From Deltaproteobacteria bacterium Ga0077539 (lineage in GTDB: Bacteria > Myxococcota_A > Polyangia > Polyangiales > Ga0077539): a DNA stretch of 64,000 bases. The stretch spans positions 1 to 64,000 of the forward strand of contig LNEO01000249.1 of assembly GCA_001465015.1 (NCBI GenBank). The letters run 5' to 3'. Below are positions 1 to 8,433 of the stretch, piece by piece. The translations under genes and the position numbers were made by a program. Position 1 is the stretch's first letter; each line of letters opens with the position of its first letter. The notes beneath the pieces were generated by a model. That model had not been told where the DNA came from. It saw nothing but the letters and a program-made list of their open reading frames with translations, and searched no databases.

Positions 1-168
1 ATCTACGGCGCAGGAGACACCGTCGGCTTCGTGCTCCACGGACACGGAACGGGTGCGCTGAAAGCTGCCGTTCGCGCACACCTGGACCGTTCGCCACACG
101 TCGCCAAAGCGCGCGCCGCGGACGGCGAGGACGGCGGCGACGCCTTCACGGTGTTCTGGGTGAAGTGA
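1..168 (+). CDS. C-terminal end of a MutS2/Smr-domain protein (partial)
   Basis: The window opens inside a plus-strand frame that ends at TGA 166-168. The 55 visible residues carry the Smr-domain signature HGHGTGALKAAVRAHL, followed by an Asp/Glu/Gly-rich loop and a short hydrophobic strand (TVFWVK). Smr domains are DNA- or RNA-nicking endonuclease modules, found at the end of MutS2 or alone. The N-terminal part lies outside the window, so full MutS2 and a small Smr protein cannot be told apart; the fit to MutS2 C-termini makes MutS2 likelier. Confidence 0.75.
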   Translation: MYGAGDTVGFVLHGHGTGALKAAVRAHLDRSPHVAKARAADGEDGGDAFTVFWVK

Positions 169-246
169 GCTGAACGCCCCGGTTTCGCGAAGCGATTACC
201 GGCTGTGGTAGGTTAGCGGTCGTTTCTTCGGAGGAGCCACCGCAAC

Positions 247-1203
247 ATGCCCATCCCTTCATCGTCCAAAGCGGGCGGCGCTCGCGCGCTGTCGCCAGGT
301 CTCGCAATCTCGTGCGCGCTCGTCTCGACGCTCGCCGTCGCCTGTGGTGATCCGCCAGTGCCAGCAGACGTCGTCAGCGATCGTCGCGTGGACACAGGCG
401 CGGAGATGGACTCGGGCGTCGCGCCGATGGACACAGGCGTCGCGCCGATGGACACGGGCGTCGCGCCGATGGACACGGGCGTCGCGCCGATGGACACGGG
501 CGTCGATGTGCCGCCGTCGACCGCCTGTTGCCGGGCTTTTTCGCTGGCCAACCAAGGGATGTGCGACGGCGTCGAGTCGCAGGGCTCGATGATGTGCAAC
601 AACTTTGGCGACGGCACGACCTGCGCGTGGAGCCTCGAGAGCCGCTGCAACGACTCCGGCGTCGACACCGGCGTGACGCCTCCCAACTGTTGCCTCGCCA
701 TCAACGCAGTCAACGCAGACCTGTGCCGCGTTCAATCGCCGTTCGGTCGGGACATCTGCAATCGCGTGAGCGGCGGCGGAACCTGTGTCTGGAGCGGATC
801 CATGGTGTGCAACCCGCCGGTCGACAGCGGCGTCCCGATGGACAGCTCGACGGCCGACACGGGCGTCGACGCGCGGATCGATACGGGCGTCGACACAGGC
901 GTCGACGTGCGCGTCGACACAGGCGTCGACGTGCGAACGGACAGCGGCATCCCGAGCTGCTGCCTCGCGCGCCTCGGCAGCCGCGGGACGAATTGCCGCA
1001 CGTACCCCACGTCTCCCACCTGCGCGGTCCAGACTGCGCTGACGTGCGTGTGGTCCACCACGCCGCTCTGTACGAGCACCCTCGGCCTCGCGGGAGCGTG
1101 CTGCATCCCACGGCTGAGCACGATCTTCAACGCGACGTGCGGCAACTTGTCGAGCGCCGCGACCTGCGGAGGCAACGCGAACTGCCAGTGGCGCTGCCCG
1201 TGA
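247..1203 (+). CDS. Cys-rich lipoprotein with Asp-Thr-Gly-Val repeats
   Basis: A 318-residue predicted lipoprotein. The N-terminus has a hydrophobic stretch ending in a lipobox-like LAVAC (Cys33), so the mature protein should be lipid-anchored. Next comes a low-complexity linker with four exact copies of a 7-residue APMDTGV unit (about residues 57-84), then three Cys-rich modules (CC...C...C...CxW pattern) separated by further DTGVD linkers. A GGAGGAG Shine-Dalgarno lies about 11 bases before ATG 247. No enzymatic motif was found. It ends 4 bp before the convergent acyl-CoA ligase gene. Linker-rich lipoproteins of this style are common in Myxococcota; binding or surface display is inferred. 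Confidence 0.8.
   Translation: MPIPSSSKAGGARALSPGLAISCALVSTLAVACGDPPVPADVVSDRRVDTGAEMDSGVAPMDTGVAPMDTGVAPMDTGVAPMDTGVDVPPSTACCRAFSLANQGMCDGVESQGSMMCNNFGDGTTCAWSLESRCNDSGVDTGVTPPNCCLAINAVNADLCRVQSPFGRDICNRVSGGGTCVWSGSMVCNPPVDSGVPMDSSTADTGVDARIDTGVDTGVDVRVDTGVDVRTDSGIPSCCLARLGSRGTNCRTYPTSPTCAVQTALTCVWSTTPLCTSTLGLAGACCIPRLSTIFNATCGNLSSAATCGGNANCQWRCP
415..498 (+). repeat. Four 21-bp in-frame tandem repeats
   Basis: Four head-to-tail copies of a 21-bp unit (GGCGTCGCGCCGATGGACAC plus one base) with one A/G change between copies. They encode the Gly-Val-Ala-Pro-Met-Asp-Thr linker of the lipoprotein. Because the unit is a multiple of three, gain or loss of copies would change linker length without a frameshift. 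Confidence 0.9.
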
Positions 1204-1207
1204 AGAA

Positions 1208-2863
1208 CTACTCCCAGAGCACGCGCTTCTTCTGGCGGTAGAAGTCTTCGACGCGATCGACGTAGCGCGCTTCGATCGGGCCGCGACGGATCTTCATCGT
1301 CGGCGTGAGCATCCCGTTCTCGATGGTCCAAGGCTCGGCGACGAGCAGCAGAAACTCGAGCTGCTCGTGCGGGTCGATCTCCTGGTTCACCCAGTCGAGG
1401 TGAGCCGCGAGCGAGGTCTCGAGTTCGCGCTTCTTTCCCGGGTCTTTGCGGGCGGCTTCGTTGAGGACGACCAACGCGTACGGCTGTCCCTGGCCCTCTC
1501 CGGTCACGCACACCGACTCGATCGCGTCGTGCTGCAGCAGCCGATTCTCGATCGGAACGGGCGCGACGTACTTGCCCTTGCTGGTCTTGAAGAGCTCCTT
1601 CACGCGGCCGGTGATGCGGAGCCGTCCGAGCTCGTCGATCTCGCCGCGATCACCAGTTTTCAACCACCCGTCGTCGGTGAAGGTCTGCCGCGTGAGCTCG
1701 GGTTCTTTGTAGTAGCCGAGCATGGTGCCGGGGCCCTTGACCTGCACTTCGCCGTCGGGCGCGATGCGGTGCTCGACGCCCTGGTAGGGCTCTCCGACGT
1801 AGCCCGGTCGGGCTCGACCCGAGCGCGTCGCGTGGGAGCACCCGAAGTTCTCGGTCATGCCGTAGCCCTCTGCGATCTCGAGGCCGAGCGATCGATACCA
1901 ATCGATGAGCGTCGACGGGATCGGCGCCGAGGCGGACGCGGCGATCTTGCAGTACCCCAAGCCGAGTCCGTCGAGGATGCGCTTGCGCACGATGTCGCGA
2001 ACGATCGGGATGCGAAGCAGCTTCGCGAGCTTTTCGCTTGGCAATTTCGCGGCGACTCCGCCGTGAAACTTTTGCCAGAGCCTCGGAACCGACGCGAACA
2101 GCGTAGGCCTGGCGCGCCGAAGGTCCTCGAGAAACGTGTCCAAGCTGTCCGCGAAGAAGAGCTCCGCGCCGGTGTGCAAGAAGCCCATCTCGACGAGCAC
2201 GCGCTCGTACACGTGCGCGAGCGGCAGGTACGAGAGCACGCGGTCCGTCGGCCCGACGGGGTAGAGCACGAACAGCCCCTCGGTCGCGGTCGTCATGGTG
2301 CGAAACGAGTGCATGACGCCCTTGGGCGTTCCGGTGCTGCCCGAGGTGTAGATGATCGTCGCGCACTCGTCGGGGTCCCACGACGCGAACGCTTCTTTGC
2401 GCGGGAAACGCTCGAGGATGTCGCCCCATCGCACGTCGCCCGGCTGCGCGACGGCGAGCGGCATGCGAATGCGCGGGAGCTCGTCGTCGACGCCTGCGCG
2501 GATCTCCGCCGGGTCATCGAGCTTGCCCATGAACACCGCGCGCGCGCCGCTGTGGTCGATGATCTTGGCGACCGAGCCCCTCGACAGCGTCGGATAGACC
2601 GGAACCGAAATGTGGCCGGCGATCCAGATCCCGAGGTCGGCGATGATCCACCAGATCGTGTTCTTCGACGCCAGCGCGATGCGCGTGCGCGGCTCGAATC
2701 CCAGCGAGTCGAGGTAGCTCGCCACGCGACGCGCCTGGTCGAGCACGCGGCCCCACGTAAACTCTTCGACCGCGCCGCCGCCGATCGGCTGCGTTGCGAT
2801 GCGGTGGTCTCGCGCCCGTCGCTCCCACGCGAGCGCCCAATCCAACGGTGTTTCGTTTGGCAT
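1208..2863 (-). CDS. Long-chain fatty-acid-CoA ligase (AMP-forming)
   Basis: A 551-residue ANL-superfamily enzyme that would activate fatty acids to acyl-CoA through an acyl-adenylate. Visible motifs are the P-loop YTSGSTGTPKGVMHS (about residue 172), GYGMTEN (about 333), the TGDRGE hinge and the GRVKELFKTSKGK C-terminal motif with the catalytic Lys. Architecture and length match the FadD15/FAA1-type (COG1022) ligases. It lies downstream of the aldehyde dehydrogenase on the same strand, 165 bp apart, which suggests an aldehyde to acid to acyl-CoA route. A 15-bp palindrome sits in the gap upstream of its start. The exact chain length used cannot be read from sequence. Confidence 0.9.
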   Translation of the reverse strand: MPNETPLDWALAWERRARDHRIATQPIGGGAVEEFTWGRVLDQARRVASYLDSLGFEPRTRIALASKNTIWWIIADLGIWIAGHISVPVYPTLSRGSVAKIIDHSGARAVFMGKLDDPAEIRAGVDDELPRIRMPLAVAQPGDVRWGDILERFPRKEAFASWDPDECATIIYTSGSTGTPKGVMHSFRTMTTATEGLFVLYPVGPTDRVLSYLPLAHVYERVLVEMGFLHTGAELFFADSLDTFLEDLRRARPTLFASVPRLWQKFHGGVAAKLPSEKLAKLLRIPIVRDIVRKRILDGLGLGYCKIAASASAPIPSTLIDWYRSLGLEIAEGYGMTENFGCSHATRSGRARPGYVGEPYQGVEHRIAPDGEVQVKGPGTMLGYYKEPELTRQTFTDDGWLKTGDRGEIDELGRLRITGRVKELFKTSKGKYVAPVPIENRLLQHDAIESVCVTGEGQGQPYALVVLNEAARKDPGKKRELETSLAAHLDWVNQEIDPHEQLEFLLLVAEPWTIENGMLTPTMKIRRGPIEARYVDRVEDFYRQKKRVLWE

Positions 2864-2933
2864 TCGTCGAGCGACGCTACCGCGACTGGCGCCACAGGCG
2901 CTCGACGATGTGAGCCGCCCCGACAGATACTCA

Positions 2934-2948
2934 ATGACCGATGGTCAT
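2934..2948 (-). promoter_or_regulatory. Palindromic operator-like site upstream of the acyl-CoA ligase
   Basis: ATGACCGATGGTCAT is a 6-bp perfect inverted repeat around a 3-base centre. It lies 71-85 bp upstream of the ligase start, in an unusually A/T-rich patch (about 2925-2980) of an otherwise very GC-rich gap. The TGACC-N3-GGTCA form resembles sites bound by TetR-family dimers that control fatty-acid genes; the identity of the regulator is inference, and no such regulator gene is in the window. Confidence 0.45.
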
Positions 2949-3028
2949 GCTGTAAATATTCTAGCGAATCAGAATTGCCTGGCGCGCGTTGCCTCGCCCA
3001 CAGTGGGAGCGCATCGAACAGCGACCGA

Positions 3029-4507
3029 TCACAGCCTGGTCCACACGCATTTTTTCTGCGTGTACGAGTCGAAGGCCGCCGGAGAGAGGTCCCGTCCCCA
3101 GCCGCTCTGCTTGTACCCGCCGAACGGCGCCGCCGTGTCGAACTGGTCGTACGTGTTGAGCCACACGACGCCCGCTCGAATCTTGCGGGCGAGCGCGTGG
3201 GCTCGCGCCGTGTCGCGCGTCCAGACGCTCGCGGCGAGCCCGTATCGCACGCCGTTTGCGCTGGCGATCGCCTCGTCGACCGAGTCGAACGGCATGCACG
3301 CCAGGACCGGGCCGAAGACCTCTTCTTGCTCGAGCTCGCTGCCCGGTCGCACGTCGGCGAACACCGTCGGACGCAAGAAGAACCCAGCTCCATTCGCGCC
3401 CGCGGTGTCGCGCTCGCCGCCGACGACGAGCCTCGCGCCGGCCTCGATCGCGCGCGCGACGAAGCCCATCGCGTTGTCGAGCTGCGTCGAGGAGACCAGC
3501 GGTCCCATCTCCGTCGACGGGTCGCGCGGGTCGCCGACCTTGATGCGCGAGGCGCGCTCGGCGACGCGCTCGACGAACGAGTGATAGATCGATCGATCGA
3601 TCAAGAGCCGCGATCCGGCCGAGCAGACCTCGCCCTTGTTCGAGAAGATCCCCCAGACGCAGGCCTCGACCGCTTCGTCCAGGGGCGCGTCGGCCAGGAT
3701 GATTTGTGGTGATTTGCCGCCGAGCTCGAGCGAGAGCGTCTTGAGATTGCTCTCGGCGCTCGCGCGAAGCAGCGCCCGCGCGGTGCGCGTGGACCCGGTG
3801 AACGCGATGTGATCGACCGCGAGGTGCCGCGAGAGCGCGTCGCCCGCGACCGCGCCGAGGCCGGGGATCACGTTGAGCACTCCGGCGGGGATCCCAGCGT
3901 CTCGCGCGCACTCGGCGAGCATGAGCGCCGAGGCCGGCGTGAGCTCGCTGGGCTTGAGCACGACGGTGTTTCCTGCGGCCAACGCAGGACCGAGCTTCCA
4001 CGCCGTGAGCGAGAGCGGAAAGTTCCAAGGAACGATCGCCGCCACGACGCCCAGCGGCTCGCGAAGCGTGTACGTCAGGAAGTCGCCGCGCACAGGCAGC
4101 GTCTCGCCCGAGAGCTTGTCCGCGAGCGACGCGAAGTACTGCAGCGCTCCGGCCGCGGCCGAGACGTCCTCGGCGAGCGCGTCTCGGTAGAGCTTTCCGT
4201 TCTCGTGGGTCTCGACCAACGCGATCGCCTCGCGCCGCTCGAGCAGCTTTTCGCCAAAGCGCCTCACGATCTTCGCCCGCGACGCGGCGCTCATCGTCGG
4301 CCACTTCGTCTGGTCGAACGCCGCGCGCGCGGCCTGCACCGCCCGCTCGACGTCCTCTGCGCTCGCGCAGGGGGCGCGGTAGCACACGCGCCCGTTCGAC
4401 GGGTCCACGACGTCGATCGTCGCACCGCCGCCCGGATCGACGAACTCCCCGTTGATGAACAGCTTCGCCGCCGGAAATTCTGCCTTCATCGACCTCGCGT
4501 CCGTCAT
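3029..4507 (-). CDS. NAD(P)-dependent aldehyde dehydrogenase
   Basis: A full-length 492-residue member of the aldehyde dehydrogenase superfamily, which oxidises an aldehyde to its acid. It carries the substrate-channel PWNFP motif (Asn162), the NAD-binding FTGST segment, the general base in LELGGKSP (Glu261) and the catalytic Cys295 in NKGEVCSAGSR. It is closest in feel to betaine/phenylacetaldehyde-type ALDHs; the substrate is not determinable here. It is transcribed towards the acyl-CoA ligase and divergently from the acyltransferase at 4550, so the 42-bp gap must hold both starts. Confidence 0.9.
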   Translation of the reverse strand: MTDARSMKAEFPAAKLFINGEFVDPGGGATIDVVDPSNGRVCYRAPCASAEDVERAVQAARAAFDQTKWPTMSAASRAKIVRRFGEKLLERREAIALVETHENGKLYRDALAEDVSAAAGALQYFASLADKLSGETLPVRGDFLTYTLREPLGVVAAIVPWNFPLSLTAWKLGPALAAGNTVVLKPSELTPASALMLAECARDAGIPAGVLNVIPGLGAVAGDALSRHLAVDHIAFTGSTRTARALLRASAESNLKTLSLELGGKSPQIILADAPLDEAVEACVWGIFSNKGEVCSAGSRLLIDRSIYHSFVERVAERASRIKVGDPRDPSTEMGPLVSSTQLDNAMGFVARAIEAGARLVVGGERDTAGANGAGFFLRPTVFADVRPGSELEQEEVFGPVLACMPFDSVDEAIASANGVRYGLAASVWTRDTARAHALARKIRAGVVWLNTYDQFDTAAPFGGYKQSGWGRDLSPAAFDSYTQKKCVWTRL

Positions 4508-4549
4508 GGCTGCGCAGAGTTGTACACTGCCGTACGCTCACGCTCTGCC

Positions 4550-5881
4550 GTGCGATCGCTCTTTCGACAGCTGTGCGAAGCGCTCGTCGCGCTCTATTTT
4601 CCCTCCCGCGTCGTCGCCAACCAAGAGCGGATTCCGTCCAGCGGGCGGATCATGCTCGTGGCCAACCATCCCAACGGCCTGCTCGACCCGATCGTGCTGC
4701 GGATCATGACCGGCGTGCCCGCGAGGTTTCTCGCGAAGAGCACCCTGTTCAAGGGCGCGTTCTTTCGCTTCGCGATGGGCGCCTTCGGCGCGATTCCTGT
4801 GTTTCGACGGCAAGACGCGGCCGAGGGCGAGGCCTCTCGCGACGGCAACGAGCGCACCTTCGCGCTCTGCCGCGAGGCGCTGGCCGCTCGCGAGCCCCTC
4901 GCGCTGTTTCCCGAAGGGGTCTCGCACGCTGACTCGCAGCTGCAGCCCTTGAAAACAGGTGCTGCGCGTATTGCGCTCTCGGCTGACGCCGAGCTCGGCC
5001 CCTTCGCGGACCTCGTCGTCGTCCCGGTGGGCCTCGAGTACGAGTCGCGATCGACCTTCAGGTCCCGCGTGCTCGCCGTCGTGGGCGAGCCGATTTCCGT
5101 CGCGGACTATCGCGCAGCGTACTCGGAAGACCCGCGCGCGGCCGTCGAGACGCTCACCGAGACCATCGGCCAGCGCCTGCGCGCGATCGTCGTTCAGGCG
5201 AGCACCCGCGCGGTGCTCGACGGCGTCGCGCGCGTGGCGGTGTGGACCGGCGATCCTTCGCTTCGAGACGAGCTCGATGCCCGTCACCGACGAGCCGCGC
5301 AGCTCTCGGACGCCTTTGCCAGGCTCGAGGCCGACTCGCCCGAGCGAGCCGAAACGCTCGTCCGCGAGGTGCGCGAGTACGACAGGATCCTGCGAGCGCT
5401 TGGCGTCGAGGACCCCTGGGGGCTCGAGGTCGGTCGGGTGCGCTGGTCCGTCGCCCTTCGCGTGGCCGCGAGGCTCGTCGCGATGGCGCCGTTCGCGGCG
5501 ATCGGCGCTCTCCTCGGCTGGGCGCCCTATCGCCTCGTCGGTGTGATCGCCGCGCGATACACCAAGCACGAAGACGTCCTGGGAACCGTGAAGCTCCTCG
5601 GCGGAATGCTCTTCGTCGGCGTCGCGTGGCTCATCGAGGTGCTCTTCGCGCTGCTGCGCTTCGGGCCGCTCGCGGCGCTGTTGGTGCTCGTCCTCGCGCC
5701 GCTCGGCGGCTATCTCGCGCTGCGATTCGACGAAGAGCTCTCGCTCTCGCTCACCGCGCTGCGGCACGCGTTGATCCGAACCCGACGACCCGACATCGTC
5801 GACCGCCTCGCCGCTCGCCGCTCGTCGCTGGCCGAGAACGTCTCCGCCGAGCTCGACCGCGTGTTGCGCGAGAGCAACTGA
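4550..5881 (+). CDS. PlsC-like glycerolipid acyltransferase with C-terminal membrane region
   Basis: About 443 residues from a GTG start. The N-terminal half is a lysophospholipid-acyltransferase domain: the acceptor motif NHPNGLLD (NHx4D), a KSTLFKG substrate motif and LFPEGVSH. The C-terminal half contains an amphipathic region and hydrophobic segments (about residues 305-400) that should anchor it in the inner membrane. The role would be transfer of an acyl chain to glycerol-3-phosphate or a lysophospholipid. The open frame extends far upstream inside the antisense ALDH gene; GTG 4550 is chosen because homology-like sequence begins there. No clear Shine-Dalgarno is seen, so the start is uncertain; TTG 4520 is an alternative. 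Confidence 0.8.
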   Translation: MRSLFRQLCEALVALYFPSRVVANQERIPSSGRIMLVANHPNGLLDPIVLRIMTGVPARFLAKSTLFKGAFFRFAMGAFGAIPVFRRQDAAEGEASRDGNERTFALCREALAAREPLALFPEGVSHADSQLQPLKTGAARIALSADAELGPFADLVVVPVGLEYESRSTFRSRVLAVVGEPISVADYRAAYSEDPRAAVETLTETIGQRLRAIVVQASTRAVLDGVARVAVWTGDPSLRDELDARHRRAAQLSDAFARLEADSPERAETLVREVREYDRILRALGVEDPWGLEVGRVRWSVALRVAARLVAMAPFAAIGALLGWAPYRLVGVIAARYTKHEDVLGTVKLLGGMLFVGVAWLIEVLFALLRFGPLAALLVLVLAPLGGYLALRFDEELSLSLTALRHALIRTRRPDIVDRLAARRSSLAENVSAELDRVLRESN

Positions 5882-5953
5882 TCGTTGCGCAGATCGCAGC
5901 GCGATAGACGCTGGTGCCCTCGCTGCGCTGAGCCACAATCGAGGCAACCAACC

Positions 5954-6925
5954 ATGAGCGACGAAGACTCTCGCGACCCACAGGGACTCTCACGCCGGGG
6001 CGCGCTCGCGACCGCAGCGATCGCCGGCGTTGCCGTGGCGGGAGCAACGACGCTCTCGACCAGCGGGCCCGCGCCGACAGCGGCAGCGCAGGGCGCGGGA
6101 GCCAGTCGCGCGACGACGGGCGGCGCTCGAACACGGATGCCCGTGATCAACGTTCCCCACGGCGGCGGGCCGTGGCCGTTCGCCGAGCTGGGGTTCTCTT
6201 CGCGCGAAGAGTCCGATGAGCTTCGCCGTTATCTGAGCGGGATTTCATCGCTCGTGGCGACGCGTCCGACCGCCCTCCTCGTGCTCTCTGCGCATTGGGA
6301 AGAGAGCGTTCCGACGATCATGACCGCCGCGAGACCTCCGTTGTTGTTCGACTACTCCGGCTTTCCCGAAGAGACCTACCGGCTCACCTGGCCTGCTCCC
6401 AACAGCCCCACCGTCGCCTCGCGGGCCGAGTCGCTCTTGCGCACCGCGGGCTTTCGCACGGCCACCAACGACTCGCGCGGATACGACCACGGCACGTTCG
6501 TCCCACTGAAAGTGGCGTTTCCTGACGCGACGATGCCGGTCGTGCAGGTCTCGCTCAAGGCCGGACTCGACCCCGAAGAGCACCTCGCGATGGGACGAGC
6601 GCTCGCGCCCCTTCGAGACGAAGGCGTGCTGATCGTGGGCAGCGGAATGAGCTATCACAACATGCGCGGCTTCGGCGGGCGCGGCCGCGCCGTGGCCGAG
6701 GCCTTCGATCAGTGGCTCCGCGAAGCCGTGCAGAGCGAGCCCGCCACCCGCGATCGACTCTTGCGCGAGTGGTCCCGCGCGCCAAACGCGCGAGAGGCGC
6801 ACCCGCGCGAAGAGCACTTGATTCCGCTCATGGTGATCGCGGGTGCAGCCGGGTCCGATCGCGGAAGCGTGCCGTACAACGGGACGTTCGCCGGCGTTCG
6901 CCTCAGCGCCCATCACTTCGGGTGA
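5954..6925 (+). CDS. Tat-exported DODA/LigB-type extradiol dioxygenase
   Basis: A 323-residue protein starting at ATG 5954. Residues about 13-45 form a twin-arginine signal (LSRRGAL followed by an Ala-rich hydrophobic core). The rest is a DODA/YgiD-type class III extradiol dioxygenase domain: PHGGGPWPF (His69), LSAHWEE (His114), YDHGTFVPL (His179) and GMSYHN (His235). These match the conserved His set of the family, which binds one metal ion and cleaves catechol-type rings. LigB-fold dioxygenases are usually cytoplasmic, so the Tat signal is notable. The substrate is unknown. It ends 12 bp before the convergent small membrane protein. Confidence 0.85.
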   Translation: MSDEDSRDPQGLSRRGALATAAIAGVAVAGATTLSTSGPAPTAAAQGAGASRATTGGARTRMPVINVPHGGGPWPFAELGFSSREESDELRRYLSGISSLVATRPTALLVLSAHWEESVPTIMTAARPPLLFDYSGFPEETYRLTWPAPNSPTVASRAESLLRTAGFRTATNDSRGYDHGTFVPLKVAFPDATMPVVQVSLKAGLDPEEHLAMGRALAPLRDEGVLIVGSGMSYHNMRGFGGRGRAVAEAFDQWLREAVQSEPATRDRLLREWSRAPNAREAHPREEHLIPLMVIAGAAGSDRGSVPYNGTFAGVRLSAHHFG

Positions 6926-6937
6926 GCGATACGTCCT

Positions 6938-7222
6938 CTAGAAGACGCTCGCTGCGTTGGTGTCGATCACGAGCACCACGAACGCGAGCAACAGCGCGGT
7001 CACTCCGCCGATGGCGAGCGCGGCCTTCGATTGGTTCTGCGCCGCGAGAACGCTCGCGATCCCGCCGCCGAGCGCCCCGATGACGAGCGCGAGGAGCGTC
7101 GGCCCCCGTTGGAGCGAGAACACGTCCGCTCCCTGTCCGACGCTCTTGCGCGCGACGATGAGCCCGATCGCGCCGCCGATCACGATGCCGAGCATGAATC
7201 GGCCGAGCACTCGAGTTCCCAT
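6938..7222 (-). CDS. Small membrane protein of unknown function
   Basis: 94 residues with three hydrophobic segments (about residues 8-23, 41-60 and 66-86) separated by short charged loops, one containing Arg-Lys. It is probably an inner-membrane protein. It is the last gene of the minus-strand group that begins with the GAF protein at 10844, and starts 21 bp after the stop of the preceding gene. No family is recognised. Confidence 0.65.
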   Translation of the reverse strand: MGTRVLGRFMLGIVIGGAIGLIVARKSVGQGADVFSLQRGPTLLALVIGALGGGIASVLAAQNQSKAALAIGGVTALLLAFVVLVIDTNAASVF

Positions 7223-7243
7223 GTTGGTGGTGTTGCGACGAGA

Positions 7244-8314
7244 CTACACCGCCAGAGCACCCCACCACAGGTGGGGCTCTTGCCAGCTCACCTCGACCAG
7301 CCGCGTGTTGTCCGCGTAGGGGCCGAGCGCGCTGAACATCGAGAGCTGCGCTTCTGCCGCGCGATCGAGCGCCGCGAGGCTGATCCCGAGAGGTCCGTCC
7401 GCGTTCGCGACGCTCAACGCGTAGCGCGCGCACTCGAGGTCGTCGCGCTGGCGAACCCAGCGCCGCGCCATCCCCGCGAGGGCAGGGTGCTCCTCGTCCG
7501 CTGCCCGCGCGAGCGCTTCGAGCGCAGCCCTGACGCGAGCGACCTCGCGGTCGGCGTCTCGAAGAACGTCTGTGATGCTCGCGCCCTTCGGCCACCACGC
7601 AGCGATCATCTTGCGCGGAGAAGGCAGCGTCGCGCGCCCGTCGATCACCGACGCGACCAGGGCGGACGGCGCTTCTGCACGCTCGTTGTGCAGTCGACCG
7701 ACGAGGCCCAGCGCCGCCGCAAACGAGTGGGCTCCGCCGCGCTCGGCGAGCTCGCCGGCCTCAGCGACCAACCACTCGTCCAGCTCGAGCCCGTCGAACA
7801 CCGCGCGAATCTCCGACTCGTGCGGGCTCTTCCACCGCTCGACCACGGTGAGGCTCGCGAGCGCGCGAGCCGAGAGCGGCGAGAGCTCCTGCGCTTCGAC
7901 CTCGTCCGTGGCCAGCGCATCGAGCGCCAGCCTGGCGTCTTCGACAGAGAGCAGCCTCGCTCCGACCCTCAGCGCGCTTCCTTCGGTCGCCATGAACAGA
8001 AGCGAGTCGACGCCCACCCTGCGCGCTGCGCCGACGACGGCCGCCGAGCACACCTGCGCGCCCTCGACGCGAACGAGCTCGGGCTTGGAGCGCGAGCGCG
8101 CGAAGCTCAGCCCAGGCGAGAGCTCTTCGGGCCAGCCGATCGGCTCGAACCCAGCAGGGTCCACCTCTCCGCGGGCGAGGATTGCGTCGAGCGGTTCATT
8201 CGAGTCGCGGTCAGCGCGGTCGGACCAGGGGATCGACGCCAGCTCGCCGAGCGCGGCGTCTCGTGAGATTCCGAGGCGGTCGAGGAGATTTCGAGAGGCC
8301 ATGGTGCGGGGCAT
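7244..8314 (-). CDS. Hypothetical protein, 356 residues
   Basis: An acidic, Ala/Leu-rich, mostly helical soluble protein with no signal peptide and no recognised motif. Visible landmarks are a WSDRADRD stretch near the N-terminus and a Trp-rich C-terminus (SWQEPHLWWGALAV). The start could be ATG 8314 or the in-frame ATG 8302. Codon use matches its neighbours and the frame is clean, which supports a real gene. It sits between the sigma-like protein and the small membrane protein on the same strand. Confidence 0.65.
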   Translation of the reverse strand: MPRTMASRNLLDRLGISRDAALGELASIPWSDRADRDSNEPLDAILARGEVDPAGFEPIGWPEELSPGLSFARSRSKPELVRVEGAQVCSAAVVGAARRVGVDSLLFMATEGSALRVGARLLSVEDARLALDALATDEVEAQELSPLSARALASLTVVERWKSPHESEIRAVFDGLELDEWLVAEAGELAERGGAHSFAAALGLVGRLHNERAEAPSALVASVIDGRATLPSPRKMIAAWWPKGASITDVLRDADREVARVRAALEALARAADEEHPALAGMARRWVRQRDDLECARYALSVANADGPLGISLAALDRAAEAQLSMFSALGPYADNTRLVEVSWQEPHLWWGALAV

Positions 8315-8433
8315 TCCTTCGGCCGGACCGTGAAGGGAGCGCGAGAGGTTTCGGGGGAAAAACGCGGACGCCGCCTCGAGCCAACGGGCGGAGCACCATC
8401 GCGACGCCCGAAGCGGCGCGACGCACGAGCGGG

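Noticed and set aside
415-498. Possible CRISPR array
   Set aside because: The 21-bp units abut with no spacers and are in frame inside a lipoprotein gene. The blocks at 50187 and 54222 fail for the same reason.
1367-3712. A 781-codon plus-strand open frame across the acyl-CoA ligase and ALDH genes
   Set aside because: It is antisense to two genes with clear catalytic motifs. Its translation is Arg/Val/Glu-rich without motifs, a usual shadow in high-GC DNA.
2961-4541. A second long minus-strand frame overlapping ALDH
   Set aside because: ALDH at 3029-4507 has all family motifs in its own frame; the other is an out-of-frame Arg-rich shadow.
5895-5927. CGCAGCG/CGCTGCG inverted repeat after the acyltransferase, as a terminator
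   Set aside because: A 19-base loop, a 7-bp stem and no U-run; too weak to call in such GC-rich sequence.
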